Counted from the first letter of the stretch, positions 1-7,876 are shown. The stretch is 28,132 nt of DNA from an uncultured Faecalicoccus sp. (GCA_902497095.1 CABVDD010000027.1:1-28132), one strand, 5' to 3'. The notes: generated by a model from the letters alone, not told the origin. Numbers and translations: made by a program.

Positions 1-1
1 T

Positions 2-55
2 TCAAAGGGAATTGAAAAGATGGCTGAATTGCGTTACTATTTACTAGGTATTTAG
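2..55 (+). CDS. 3' end of an unidentified gene (partial)
   Basis: Frame 2 is open from the window edge to a TAG at 53-55 and would encode a C-terminus ending in AELRYYLLGI. A terminator follows within about 25 bases, as expected for a gene end. The fragment is too short to assign to a family. Frame 3 is also open, to position 47, so the frame choice is an inference. Confidence 0.4.
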   Translation, partial: SKGIEKMAELRYYLLGI

Positions 56-75
56 ACACAAACAATTATACCAAA

Positions 76-125
76 AAGGCCGGAGTATTTGACTTAAACC
101 ATCAAATATTCCGGTCCTTTTTTTG
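76..125. terminator. Bidirectional intrinsic terminator between convergent genes
   Basis: A long stem pairs GGCCGGAGTATTTGA (79-93 region) with TCAAATATTCCGGTCC (102-117 region) and has only minor mismatches. It is flanked by T7 on the plus side and by A5 on the other side, which becomes a T tract on the minus strand. It therefore fits both the partial plus-strand gene and the end of the hyd operon. Confidence 0.85.
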
Positions 126-167
126 TATTTGAGAACTGCTTCAACCTATTTACTCGTTACAGCCCCT

Positions 168-1358
168 TTAGATCTCTAAAATATTTCTTTCTTCCAGCAT
201 TTGAATAGAACGAGCTAGAATGCCTTTCATATAAGCTAAAATGATTCCAAAATTAGTAACAGGAATGTTTGCCTGTGCACATTGTCGCATACGATATTGA
301 ATTTCTTTATCATTTAACATACAGCCGCCACAATGTATTACCAGAGAATACGATGAAAGATCTTCCGGAAATCCTTTTCCGCTGCTCAATTCAATCTGTA
401 TAGGTTTATTTGTGAATTTTTGAAGTAAGGCAGGTAATTGTACGCTGCCGATATCTTTACATTGTCGATGATGCGTACAACCTTCGGCAATTAAGATCTT
501 ATCTTGTGCTTTTAAACTATGGATGGCCTTTGCCCCTTGTAAGGCTTGTTTTAAAAATCCTTTCTTGCGAGCCATTAATATTGAAAAGGAGGTCAAAGGA
601 ACTGAATCAGGAAGTAATTTAGCGGCTAATGAAAAAGCTTGTGAATCAGTAATAGCCAATGTTAAAGAACTTGTTTGGTTTTGAAGGTAAAACGGAATTT
701 GTTCCGGTTGTAAAGTAATGGCGATGGCATGTTGATCTAAGATTTCTCGAAGTGCCATCTGTTGAGGTAATATAATTCGTCCTTTAGGCGCGGATTCATC
801 AATTGGTGCAATCAAAAGGACTTGATCTTTTTCTTTAATAAGATCTTTTAAAAGGGACTTTTCTTCTTTGAAAGAAAAAGAAGAGGCAATCTTATTTTTT
901 AATTCTTCAATACCTTCTGCAGTTAAAGCACTGACATAGACTCCATTCTTTTTATGTTGAATCAGATCACATTTGTTTTGAATGATCAAATAGGGTGTAT
1001 TCATTTGTTTGAATGTTTGAATCAGATCTTTTTCAGTCTTGTTGAATTCCTGTGTTGCATCGTGCACTAATAAAGCAATATCACATCGTCGTAAAGCTTC
1101 TTTTGTTTTTTGTATTCGTTTTTGGCCTAAGTGACTCTGATCATCAAAGCCGGGTGTATCGATTATAAGTACAGGGCCTAAAGGCAAAAGTTCCATTGCT
1201 TTGGTGACGATATCGGTCGTAGTTCCAGCCATAGAAGAAACAACACTTACATTTTGGTGGGTGATACGATTGATCAAGCTGGATTTTCCGCTGTTGCAGC
1301 AACCAAAAAAGCCGATGTGAATGCGTTGGGCTTGATTAACAAAAGATGACGGGTTCAA
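168..1358 (-). CDS. hydF: [FeFe]-hydrogenase H-cluster maturation GTPase HydF
   Basis: HydF is the scaffold on which the 2Fe subcluster of [FeFe]-hydrogenase is assembled before transfer to HydA. The N-terminal half is a G domain: P-loop GCCNSGKSS (about residues 19-27), DTPG (67-70) and NKCD (128-131). The C-terminal half carries the HydF cluster ligands C294-x-H296 and H342-C343-x2-C346. Length (396 aa) fits the family. The start is a TTG at 1358 whose last bases overlap the hydG TGA (TTGA); no in-frame ATG lies before the P-loop, and family members start close to the G domain, so the TTG start is well supported. The ribosome site (AAAGGGA) is weak and distant, so translation is probably coupled to hydG. 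It is the last gene of the operon. Confidence 0.95.
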   Translation of the reverse strand: MNPSSFVNQAQRIHIGFFGCCNSGKSSLINRITHQNVSVVSSMAGTTTDIVTKAMELLPLGPVLIIDTPGFDDQSHLGQKRIQKTKEALRRCDIALLVHDATQEFNKTEKDLIQTFKQMNTPYLIIQNKCDLIQHKKNGVYVSALTAEGIEELKNKIASSFSFKEEKSLLKDLIKEKDQVLLIAPIDESAPKGRIILPQQMALREILDQHAIAITLQPEQIPFYLQNQTSSLTLAITDSQAFSLAAKLLPDSVPLTSFSILMARKKGFLKQALQGAKAIHSLKAQDKILIAEGCTHHRQCKDIGSVQLPALLQKFTNKPIQIELSSGKGFPEDLSSYSLVIHCGGCMLNDKEIQYRMRQCAQANIPVTNFGIILAYMKGILARSIQMLEERNILEI

Positions 1359-2773
1359 AATCTAAAATCCCTTTCTCCATTCTGAATATGCAATAGACGA
1401 TCACGTACGATATCTTTAACTCTTTCAGAAGCGATATTATGAATTTCTTTTTCGATGAGTTGTTCTCCGATTTTTTGTGTTTGTAATGAAGCATAATCCA
1501 TTAAAAACTCTTTTAAGGTCATTAGTGCATTTGGATGACAACAATTTTGAATCTGTCCGGATTTACACAAGCTCATAAAACGATCTCCGGTTCTTCCTTC
1601 TCTGTAACAGGCGGTACAAAATGATGGAATATATCCTAATTCCATGAGCCATCGTACAACTTCATCTAAAGTTCGGGTATCGGAAATATCGAATTGTTCA
1701 GAAACATCATGATGTACATTTTCTTGGGCATAACCGCCTACTGAAGTTTTAGAAGCTCCGCTGATTTGGGATACGCCTAAAGGCAGGACCTTTTCTCGAC
1801 AAGCCTGACTTTCTCTGGTTGAAATAATCATACCGGTATAAGGGACGGCAATGCGAATACAGGCGCAGAGTTTGGCAAAGATCTCATCGTTGATAGAGTT
1901 ATCAAAAGCAGATGGATCAATATCGTCGGCAGGTTGAATACGAGGTACTGAAATAGTATGAGGGCCAACTCCATAGACGGCTTCTAAATGTTCGGCATGC
2001 ATCAAAAGTCCGGCAAATTCATAACGATATCGTTCAAGGCCAAATAAAACACCAAGTCCTACATCATCAATACCTCCTTGCATAGCTCGATCCATAGCTT
2101 CGGTATGATAGTCATAATTATGTTTAGGACCGGTTGGATGAAGCTTTTCATAACTTTCTTTATGATAGGTTTCTTGAAAAAGAATGTAGGTTCCTATACC
2201 TGCTTCTTTTAAACGACGATAGTTTTCTACAGAAGTTGCGGCAATATTCACGTTGACACGGCGAATGGAACCATTTTTATGTTGAACAGAATAAATGGTC
2301 TTAATACTTTCTAGTATATATTCAATAGGATTGTTTATTGGATCTTCTCCTGCCTCGATGGCCAAGCGTTTATGTCCCATATCTTGAAGGGCCTTTACTT
2401 CTTGGGCAATTTGTTCTTGTGTCAGTTTTCTTCTGGCAATATGCTTGTTTTTTAAGTGGTAAGGACAATAAATACATCCGTTAACACAATAATTGGATAA
2501 GTATAAAGGGGCAAACATCACAATACGATTGCCATAGTATTTTTGTTTGATCTGATGTGCCAGCTGATATATATCTTGTATACGTTTAGGATCTTCACAT
2601 GCCAATAAGACAGAAGCTTCCCGGTGATTGAGTCCGTTTCCTTTTCCAGCTTTTTCTAATAAAGCATCAATAAGTGGTAAATCATCTTTATGTGCTTGTG
2701 CATAAGCTAGTGTATCTTGAATTTCTTTATCATCGATAAATTCACTTGCTTTCATAGATTTGGGGTTGTACAT
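1355..2773 (-). CDS. hydG: [FeFe]-hydrogenase maturation radical SAM tyrosine lyase HydG
   Basis: HydG cleaves tyrosine by radical SAM chemistry to supply CO and cyanide for the H-cluster, releasing p-cresol. The sequence shows the radical SAM motif C96-x3-C100-x2-C103, and the C-terminal second-cluster motif C386-x2-C389-x22-C412 that separates HydG from its relative ThiH. Length (472 aa) is normal. The ATG at 2773 has an AGAGGA ribosome site about six bases upstream and overlaps the end of hydE by 22 bases. An alternative ATG at 2755 overlaps the hydE stop (ATGA) but has no ribosome site, so 2773 is preferred. It sits between hydE and hydF and is co-transcribed with them. Confidence 0.96.
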   Translation of the reverse strand: MYNPKSMKASEFIDDKEIQDTLAYAQAHKDDLPLIDALLEKAGKGNGLNHREASVLLACEDPKRIQDIYQLAHQIKQKYYGNRIVMFAPLYLSNYCVNGCIYCPYHLKNKHIARRKLTQEQIAQEVKALQDMGHKRLAIEAGEDPINNPIEYILESIKTIYSVQHKNGSIRRVNVNIAATSVENYRRLKEAGIGTYILFQETYHKESYEKLHPTGPKHNYDYHTEAMDRAMQGGIDDVGLGVLFGLERYRYEFAGLLMHAEHLEAVYGVGPHTISVPRIQPADDIDPSAFDNSINDEIFAKLCACIRIAVPYTGMIISTRESQACREKVLPLGVSQISGASKTSVGGYAQENVHHDVSEQFDISDTRTLDEVVRWLMELGYIPSFCTACYREGRTGDRFMSLCKSGQIQNCCHPNALMTLKEFLMDYASLQTQKIGEQLIEKEIHNIASERVKDIVRDRLLHIQNGERDFRF

Positions 2774-3837
2774 GTCATTCCTCTTTTCCTTTCATCATAG
2801 TCGCCTCGTCCGTAATCAATCGTGCGATCAATGCTTTTTAATTGATCGGCCAAGAGTTTAAGATGTTGAGCAGATTCTCCATGGCTGCTTTTTTTGTGAT
2901 CATAAATGGAATATTTTTTACGGACGGATAAAGGCGATAAATTAGGCATCACGACATTGGCTCCGATTTGAAGAGCTTTCAAACGACTTTCTGAATTTAA
3001 GCTTGCCAAAGCCGTAGTGGCTGGCAAATTAGCTTTTGGCAACATCAAACGAAGCAGGCCGATCAAAAAAACAGTCAGACGATCATTGCCAGGTATACAG
3101 TTTTCAAAAGGTGTTCCCTGTGCTGGCATAAAAGGACCAATACCTACCATATGTGGTTGGAATTGATGAATAAAAGCCAGATCTTCAGCTAGATTTTGTA
3201 TCGTTTGGCCAGGTACACCTACCATAAAACCGGTACCGGTCTGATAACCGATGTTTTTTAAGTGTTTTAAACAATCAAGCCTATGAACAAGACTCATATT
3301 TTGTGGGTGAATGGTTTGATATAGTTCAGGATTTACAGCTTCATGACGCAATAGATAACGATTGGCACCGGCTTCAAAGAGTTTTTGATAACTTTGCCGG
3401 GAACGCTCACCAAGAGAAAGGGTAATGGCACATTCTGGATATTTGTGTCGAATGGATTTTAATAAAGATATAAGAAAATCATCGGTAAAAAAAGGATCTT
3501 CTCCACCTTGCAGAACAAATGTTCGAAATCCTAGGTCATAACCTGTTTGACAACAATCCAAGATTTGTTCTGCCTGTAAACGATAACGCTTTGCCTTTGT
3601 GTTTTGATGGCGCAAGCCACAATAATTACAGTTGTTTTTACAATACGATGAGATTTCAATAAGTCCGCGAATATAAACGCCTTTGCCAAAATGGCGTAAT
3701 AAAACTTGTTGGCTTTTTGAAAAAAGATAGCTTGAAAGATGCTGGTTGTCATAATGCATCAACAAGTATGCAAACTCAGCTACTTGTAAGCGATCTTGTT
3801 GTTGTAAACGATCGATCAAAGAATAGGCATCAAACAT
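2752..3837 (-). CDS. hydE: [FeFe]-hydrogenase maturation radical SAM enzyme HydE
   Basis: HydE is the radical SAM maturase that acts with HydG and HydF in making the H-cluster, and is thought to process the HydG iron-cysteine product. The motif C66-x3-C70-x2-C73 (CKNNCNYCG) is present. The C-terminus has only one cysteine, so the optional second 2Fe-2S site seen in some family members is absent. The ATG at 3837 overlaps the end of the preceding gene by eight bases. No Shine-Dalgarno sequence is visible before it, so translation probably depends on coupling to that gene. The next in-frame Met (residue 28) would remove part of the conserved N-terminus. Confidence 0.95.
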   Translation of the reverse strand: MFDAYSLIDRLQQQDRLQVAEFAYLLMHYDNQHLSSYLFSKSQQVLLRHFGKGVYIRGLIEISSYCKNNCNYCGLRHQNTKAKRYRLQAEQILDCCQTGYDLGFRTFVLQGGEDPFFTDDFLISLLKSIRHKYPECAITLSLGERSRQSYQKLFEAGANRYLLRHEAVNPELYQTIHPQNMSLVHRLDCLKHLKNIGYQTGTGFMVGVPGQTIQNLAEDLAFIHQFQPHMVGIGPFMPAQGTPFENCIPGNDRLTVFLIGLLRLMLPKANLPATTALASLNSESRLKALQIGANVVMPNLSPLSVRKKYSIYDHKKSSHGESAQHLKLLADQLKSIDRTIDYGRGDYDERKRGMTCTTPNL

Positions 3838-4075
3838 GGGAATAAAGAGTTTTTGTGCGAATCCCGTTTAAACGGCCTGCCTTAGATGCGATCGTATTGA
3901 TGATTCCTTCCGGGCCATCTACAACAATTGAGATAATATGGATGTCTTTTTCGCGGTAAGGCAATCCCATTCTTCCAATAATGTATTTTCCATATTGAGA
4001 AAGAATTTGATTCAATAAGCCAACATTTTCCATATTCTCTACAAGAATACCAATTAACGCAATTCTGTTTTTCAT
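3830..4075 (-). CDS. Iron-only hydrogenase system regulator, TM1266 family
   Basis: This small protein (81 aa) starts MKNRIALIGILVEN and contains IISIVVDGPEGIINTIASKAGRLNGI, typical of the TM1266-like family that is regularly found beside hydE, hydG and hydF. The family has an ACT/NikR-C-like fold and is called a putative regulator; its real ligand and target are not established. The open frame runs further upstream to 4207, but that extension crosses the terminator and leader RNA. The ATG at 4075 has a strong GGAGGA site six bases away, so I set the start there. It is the first gene of the hyd operon. Confidence 0.88.
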   Translation of the reverse strand: MKNRIALIGILVENMENVGLLNQILSQYGKYIIGRMGLPYREKDIHIISIVVDGPEGIINTIASKAGRLNGIRTKTLYSHV

Positions 4076-4210
4076 ATCAGTCCTCCAGAAAAAAAGCGTA
4101 CTTGGCAGTACGCAAAAAAACAAATTAAAAAAATCCTGTCCCTTTGCTTTGGTAAACCGCTGCGTCGGTATAACAAACTTTTTGGTGAAGGCAAGCCCGC
4201 ACCTCAAACC
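4076..4210 (-). promoter_or_regulatory. Structured 5' leader of the hyd operon, candidate riboswitch or attenuator
   Basis: From the predicted start near 4210 the leader is about 135 nt. It can form GGUGcGGG-CUUG-CCUuCACC (8 positions, one mismatch, CUUG loop), then a longer hairpin closed by CCG-ACGCAG-CGG and extended outward by UAUA/UUUA and UUUG/CAAA pairs. A U-rich spacer and an intrinsic terminator (4089-4113) follow, immediately before the GGAGGA ribosome site. I do not recognise it as T-box, TPP, SAM, cobalamin, FMN, lysine, purine, glycine or c-di-GMP. The structure was found by eye only. Confidence 0.5.
4089..4113 (-). terminator. Leader terminator (attenuator) before the hyd operon
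   Basis: On the minus strand, GCGTACT-GCCA-AGTACGC forms a perfect 7-bp stem with a four-base loop, followed at once by seven Ts. The tract ends one base before the CTGGAGGA ribosome-site sequence of the first hyd gene, so this terminator controls entry into the operon rather than ending an upstream gene. Confidence 0.85.
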
Positions 4211-4216
4211 TATTTC

Positions 4217-4246
4217 AAGGTATCATGGCAAACGTAAGAAAGTCAA
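4217..4246 (-). promoter_or_regulatory. Probable promoter of the hyd operon
   Basis: On the minus strand a -35 TTGACT (4241-4246) lies 18 bases from TACCTT (4217-4222), which is preceded by an extended TG. Transcription would start near 4210. The -10 box is only 3/6. A TATAAT further upstream (near 4270) lacks a good -35 and is the alternative. Confidence 0.45.
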
Positions 4247-4370
4247 TTAGTTTTTATATAAAATCTATAGTTATTATAAGAATAAAAAGATAATTCATTT
4301 AAAACATAAATTTTAATGACCATGATTGGGAATGTGGATAATTTTAAGTGCTCTTGAAAAAAGATTCATG

Positions 4371-4376
4371 TATAAT
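4371..4376 (+). promoter_or_regulatory. -10 box for ypmB-dnaD-nth
   Basis: A perfect TATAAT lies 25 bases before the ypmB ATG, with no convincing -35 at normal spacing. Its position rules out translation from the upstream ATG at 4326 if this promoter is used. Confidence 0.5.
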
Positions 4377-4400
4377 AGAAATCATGAAAAGGGGGATCTT

Positions 4401-4859
4401 ATGGCTAAAATACACAGACGTTATGGAAAACGCTTTACGATCCTGCTGGCAGTTCTTTTTGTGTTTTTGTTTTTAGTTTTATGGTCATTGTTTATCAGTG
4501 GTCCAAATCGTATTTATGAAGAACAAACACAAAATACTATAGCTAAGATTGAAAAAAAGGTTGAGAATATTCAAGGATTGATGGCACATCAATTTGATTA
4601 TTTAACATATCAGGGATATACCGAGGATACACTCTATTGGTTTGATGTCAAAGGAGAAGAAATTACAACGCGTGCGATGGAAACATTGGATTATGAAAAA
4701 GCTCGTAAAACAGCTGCCGATACATATGGAATAGAAGTTGACAGCGTACAGCTTGGTTATGGCTATGATAATCCTGTGTATGAAATCGAAGGATCCGGTA
4801 AACTTTTATTATTGGATTATGATACTTTAGTTCGCGTGTATGAAAGGGAGGCACGATAA
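4401..4859 (+). CDS. ypmB: YpmB-like membrane-anchored PepSY-type protein (DUF5590)
   Basis: The 152-aa product has a basic N-terminus, one membrane segment (about residues 12-34, ILLAVLFVFLFLVLWSLFI), and an extracytoplasmic region with tyrosine-rich beta structure and a YEKARKTAADTYGIEVDSVQLG segment typical of the PepSY-like YpmB family. Function is unknown. The assignment rests mainly on the place directly before dnaD and nth, as in the Bacillus subtilis ypmB neighbourhood, plus similar length. The start at 4401 has an AAAAGGGGGA site and lies just downstream of TATAAT; an in-frame ATG at 4326 has neither. The stop overlaps the dnaD start (TAATG). Confidence 0.75.
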   Translation: MAKIHRRYGKRFTILLAVLFVFLFLVLWSLFISGPNRIYEEQTQNTIAKIEKKVENIQGLMAHQFDYLTYQGYTEDTLYWFDVKGEEITTRAMETLDYEKARKTAADTYGIEVDSVQLGYGYDNPVYEIEGSGKLLLLDYDTLVRVYEREAR

Positions 4860-5389
4860 TGGAATGGACATCGCCTTATTTAGATCATAAGGTTTGGATA
4901 TTGGATCATTTGCAGTCTTTGCATTTAGAGCCTAAAGAAGTTTTGGTCTTGTTGTTGATCGACTATTATAATGACATGAATAAAACTATTCATCATGAAA
5001 GTATCGCCGATAAGCTGCATATAGATGTGGAAGAAGTGGAAAACTTATTTGTTTCTTTAGCGGATAAAGGATATTTGAATATTGCATATAAAGATGGCGG
5101 TCTGCATTTTGATATTGAAGGAGTCTATAAACAAGAACAAAAGAAGGTACAGGGATTTCATCGTTCTTTAGTTGAAGAATTTGAAGCCGAGTTTAAAAGA
5201 ACTTTGAGTTCTATGGAAATGGAGCGTATCTTACAATTGGCTTCTACATATGATGAAAGAATGGTCATTTGTGCTTTAAATGAAGCCGCAGTATACGAAA
5301 AAAGGAATTTAAACTACATTGAAAGTATTTTAGTTTCCTGGACCGAAAAAGGCTTGAGCGTGGAAGATGTGGAGAGTGGAAAACGATGA
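4859..5389 (+). CDS. dnaD: DnaD-domain replication initiation protein
   Basis: DnaD is a primosome protein of Bacillota that helps DnaA- or PriA-directed loading of the DnaC helicase. The 176-aa product has an N-terminal winged-helix region (about residues 1-85, including HESIADKLHIDVEEVENLFVSLADKGYL) and a C-terminal DnaD/DnaB helical domain (about 105-165) ending in LNYIESILVSW. That matches the family's Y-x3-I-x3-W motif (Y153, I157, W161). It overlaps ypmB by one base and nth by four, so the three genes are tightly coupled. Confidence 0.9.
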   Translation: MEWTSPYLDHKVWILDHLQSLHLEPKEVLVLLLIDYYNDMNKTIHHESIADKLHIDVEEVENLFVSLADKGYLNIAYKDGGLHFDIEGVYKQEQKKVQGFHRSLVEEFEAEFKRTLSSMEMERILQLASTYDERMVICALNEAAVYEKRNLNYIESILVSWTEKGLSVEDVESGKR

Positions 5390-6033
5390 ATGCCAATGAA
5401 ATTTTAGACGAAATAGAGAAGATTTTTCCAAACGCACAATGTGAACTGCATCATAACAGTGCTTTTCAGCTTCTGGTTGCTGTTGTTCTGAGTGCCCAGA
5501 CTACCGATGAATCCGTTAATAAAGTTACACCGGCTCTATTTCAAGCGTATCCCACCAGTAAAGAAATGGCTCAGGCAGATGTAAGTGAGATTGAATCCTA
5601 TATTCGTCGTATTGGTTTATATCGAAATAAGGCTCGCTCAATTTCGGCCTTGAGTAAGGATCTAGAAGCAAAGTTTGATGGCGTTGTTCCTAGTTCTTAT
5701 AAAGATTTGATGTCACTTGCCGGAGTAGGTAGAAAAACTGCTAATGTTGTTCGTAGCGTAGCTTTTGATATTCCCAGTTTTGCGGTGGATACGCATGTAG
5801 ATCGTGTATCAAAGCGCTTGGGGTTAGCTAAACCTTATGATTCTGTAGAAAAAGTTGAAGAGAAACTAAAACGAAAAATTGATCGAAGTCGCTGGAATCA
5901 GGGACATCATGATTTTATCTTTTTTGGTCGATATCTATGCATGGCGCGTAATCCGCAATGTGATCGATGTCCGTTTGCTTCTTTTTGTAAAAAAGAGAAA
6001 TTAGAAGCTTATAAACAAAAAAATAGTAAGTAA
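5386..6033 (+). CDS. nth: Endonuclease III (DNA glycosylase/AP lyase)
   Basis: This base-excision repair enzyme removes oxidised pyrimidines and cleaves the abasic site. The helix-hairpin-helix LAGVGRKTAN carries the catalytic lysine K117, the catalytic aspartate is D135 in AVDTHVDRV, and the C-terminal 4Fe-4S loop is C185-x6-C192-x2-C195-x5-C201. Length (215 aa) is typical. The ATG overlaps the dnaD stop as ATGA, and a terminator follows directly. Confidence 0.96.
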   Translation: MNANEILDEIEKIFPNAQCELHHNSAFQLLVAVVLSAQTTDESVNKVTPALFQAYPTSKEMAQADVSEIESYIRRIGLYRNKARSISALSKDLEAKFDGVVPSSYKDLMSLAGVGRKTANVVRSVAFDIPSFAVDTHVDRVSKRLGLAKPYDSVEKVEEKLKRKIDRSRWNQGHHDFIFFGRYLCMARNPQCDRCPFASFCKKEKLEAYKQKNSK

Positions 6034-6072
6034 ACAAGATGCTGACATATAAGAAGTTGGCATCTTGTTTTT
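6033..6072 (+). terminator. Terminator of ypmB-dnaD-nth
   Basis: ACAAGATGC (6034-6042) pairs with GCATCTTGT (6060-6068), followed by a T run. The stem begins at the nth stop codon. Confidence 0.85.
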
Positions 6073-6081
6073 ATAAAAATA

Positions 6082-6116
6082 AAAATATGGTTTTCGTTAT
6101 GTATCACGAAAACCAT
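6082..6116 (-). terminator. Terminator of the CBS-protein/xpt operon
   Basis: A perfect 10-bp stem, ATGGTTTTCG (6087-6096) with CGAAAACCAT (6107-6116), is followed on the minus strand by ATTTTTATTTTT. It lies 14 bases past the xpt stop. Confidence 0.8.
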
Positions 6117-6129
6117 AGGGGGTTGTTAT

Positions 6130-6699
6130 TTATTCTGTCCAAATAATCTTATTGTCTTTCATATCTTGAATGCGGGCCAATGAATAGATATCATACCCTT
6201 TTTCTTCAATTAGCTTTCTGCCTTTCTGGAAACTTTTTTCGATAACGATACCAATTCCTTCAATACGAGCATTACATTGTTGAATGAGATTTTCCGCTGA
6301 TATAAAAGCCTGCCCATTAGCTAAAAAATCATCAATAAATAAGACAATATCATTTTGATTCAAACAATTTCTTTCCATACATAAAGTATACTTTCGGTTT
6401 TTTGTGAAGGAAAAAGCCTCAGTATAGACCGGATCTTTCATTGTGCTCGGTTCACTTTTCTTTAAAAAGATGACTGGCAGTTTCATCTTAAGTCCGGCAA
6501 ATACAGCCGGTGCAATACCACTGGATTCTATTGTAACAATTTTAGTGATGTTTCTTCCTTTAAAATAATTGGCAAATTCCAAACCGATTTTTTCCATTAA
6601 TTCACAATCAATTTGATGATTTAAGAAAGAATCAACTTTTAAAATATCATCATTGATAATCGTTCCTCGTTGTTCAATTGCTTCCTGAAGTAGTTTCAT
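6130..6699 (-). CDS. xpt: Xanthine phosphoribosyltransferase
   Basis: Xpt salvages xanthine with PRPP to give XMP. The 189-aa product begins MKLLQEAIEQRGTIINDDILKVDSFLNHQID, a typical Xpt N-terminus, and has the PRPP-binding loop IVLFIDDFLANGQAF and the IESSGIAPAVFAGLKMKLPVIFLKK segment. The start at 6699 has an AGAGGA site eight bases upstream. The frame is open to an earlier Met at 6729, but that would add ten very basic residues not seen in the family. It overlaps the preceding CBS-protein gene by 26 bases. No purine riboswitch precedes it, unlike many Bacillota xpt genes, because it is second or third in an operon with a transporter-like gene. Confidence 0.93.
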   Translation of the reverse strand: MKLLQEAIEQRGTIINDDILKVDSFLNHQIDCELMEKIGLEFANYFKGRNITKIVTIESSGIAPAVFAGLKMKLPVIFLKKSEPSTMKDPVYTEAFSFTKNRKYTLCMERNCLNQNDIVLFIDDFLANGQAFISAENLIQQCNARIEGIGIVIEKSFQKGRKLIEEKGYDIYSLARIQDMKDNKIIWTE

Positions 6700-7876
6700 G
6701 TTCTTTTTCCTCTTTCCTTTGTATGACATTTACGATGGTCTCCATGACTCGATGATTTTTCATTTCTTTGACAGTGACGTCCATATCTTTTAAATGGACA
6801 TCAAATTGTTCTCCATCATCAGGAATGGAACCATAACCAGCTAATATATATCCTCCAAAAGTATCGTAGTCTTCAATCGGTAAAACAATATCAAGCGCTT
6901 CCTGTACATCTAACAAGTTGGCAGAGCCATAAATTCGAAAGGAATTCTCATCAAGTTTTTGAATTTCTTCGGGCTCTTCTTCATCTTCTTCCTCATACAT
7001 CTCACCTAAAATAGTTTCTACGATATCATGTAATGTAACGATACCTGACATACCGCCGTATTCATCCATGACAACGGCAAAATAGTATTTGCGCTTTTTC
7101 ATTTCTAAAAAACAATCATCAGCTTTTGTGTTTTCTAAAACGAATAATGGCTTATCAACGGCATGTGCCAATATATAATCTTGGTCTTGTTGATTCATAC
7201 GAAAATAATCGCGTGTATCCAATATTCCGATAACGTCATCTTCGTCTTCTTTACAAACGGGATAGAAGGTATGGCGATTATCGTGAATGATCTTTTTCCA
7301 TTCTTCCATATCATCTTCCAAATACAAACAAATAACATCGCTTCGATGTGTGCAGATGGCTTCTACGCTTGTATCATCAAAGGCGAATACGTTATCAAAT
7401 AATTCTTTTTGGGGCTCTTCCAGATGCCCTGACTCTTGTGATGTTTGAATCATTTCACGCAGATCTTCTTCTGTCACTTCTTCTGTCTCTTTTAAGACAG
7501 GGATTCGAATAAAGAATGTAAATGGCGTACATATGATTTGTAATAAACGGGTTAACTGATTTAAACCGTGTGCCAATTCCTTTTCTTTACGAACTCCATA
7601 GCCCTTGCACAGACGATGAATAATGATAAAAGAATAGACGACCCAAACCAAAACCAGGCACAAATGGATTTCTGGTGCGGAAAAGAAAGTTTCGGTTTCA
7701 AACCAAAGGGCCAGTGTATAAGTGCATAATAATAGGGTAATTAAAAATTGTATCGTTACCAGTTGTGGAAGCTTCTTACGTTTTTCTGATGTTTTTATCT
7801 GGCTAAGAGTTCCTTGCCATGTCGATAAGAAAGCTAAAATCAAAATATAAATCAGCGTACCGATAAGAATCGTCAT
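6674..7876 (-). CDS. Divergent CNNM/CorC-type membrane protein with CBS pair
   Basis: The order is three or four membrane segments (about 3-20, 39-59, 70-88, perhaps 110-123), a CBS pair (about 168-225 and 236-290, including VVMDEYGGMSGIVTLHDIVETILGEM), an acidic stretch EEEDEEEPEE, and a CorC_HlyC domain (about 307-386, with DTFGGYILAGYGSIPDDGEQF). This is the HlyC/CorC/CNNM architecture, linked to magnesium or cobalt transport. The cytoplasmic half is well conserved. The membrane half lacks the usual small-residue S-x-S/G-E motif in its first segment (it reads FLSTWQGTLSQ), so transport is doubtful. The ATG at 7876 has an AAAGGGGGA site and overlaps the stop of a 19-codon ORF. Confidence 0.82.
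   Translation of the reverse strand: MTILIGTLIYILILAFLSTWQGTLSQIKTSEKRKKLPQLVTIQFLITLLLCTYTLALWFETETFFSAPEIHLCLVLVWVVYSFIIIHRLCKGYGVRKEKELAHGLNQLTRLLQIICTPFTFFIRIPVLKETEEVTEEDLREMIQTSQESGHLEEPQKELFDNVFAFDDTSVEAICTHRSDVICLYLEDDMEEWKKIIHDNRHTFYPVCKEDEDDVIGILDTRDYFRMNQQDQDYILAHAVDKPLFVLENTKADDCFLEMKKRKYYFAVVMDEYGGMSGIVTLHDIVETILGEMYEEEDEEEPEEIQKLDENSFRIYGSANLLDVQEALDIVLPIEDYDTFGGYILAGYGSIPDDGEQFDVHLKDMDVTVKEMKNHRVMETIVNVIQRKEEKEHETTSGSN

Noticed and set aside
4076..4207. N-terminal 44-residue extension of the TM1266-like protein
   Set aside because: It would be translated through a perfect intrinsic terminator and the leader RNA, has no ribosome site, and is not found in the family.
4114..4210. 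Lysine or c-di-GMP riboswitch in the hyd leader
   Set aside because: Short look-alikes (GAGGTGCGGG, GACGCAGCGG) occur, but the order and the remaining conserved cores are missing.
4326..4400. Earlier ATG for ypmB at 4326
   Set aside because: It lies upstream of the TATAAT box and has no ribosome site; 4401 has AAAAGGGGGA.
6700..6760. Purine riboswitch before xpt
   Set aside because: The upstream bases are coding sequence of the CBS protein and show no purine-aptamer pattern.
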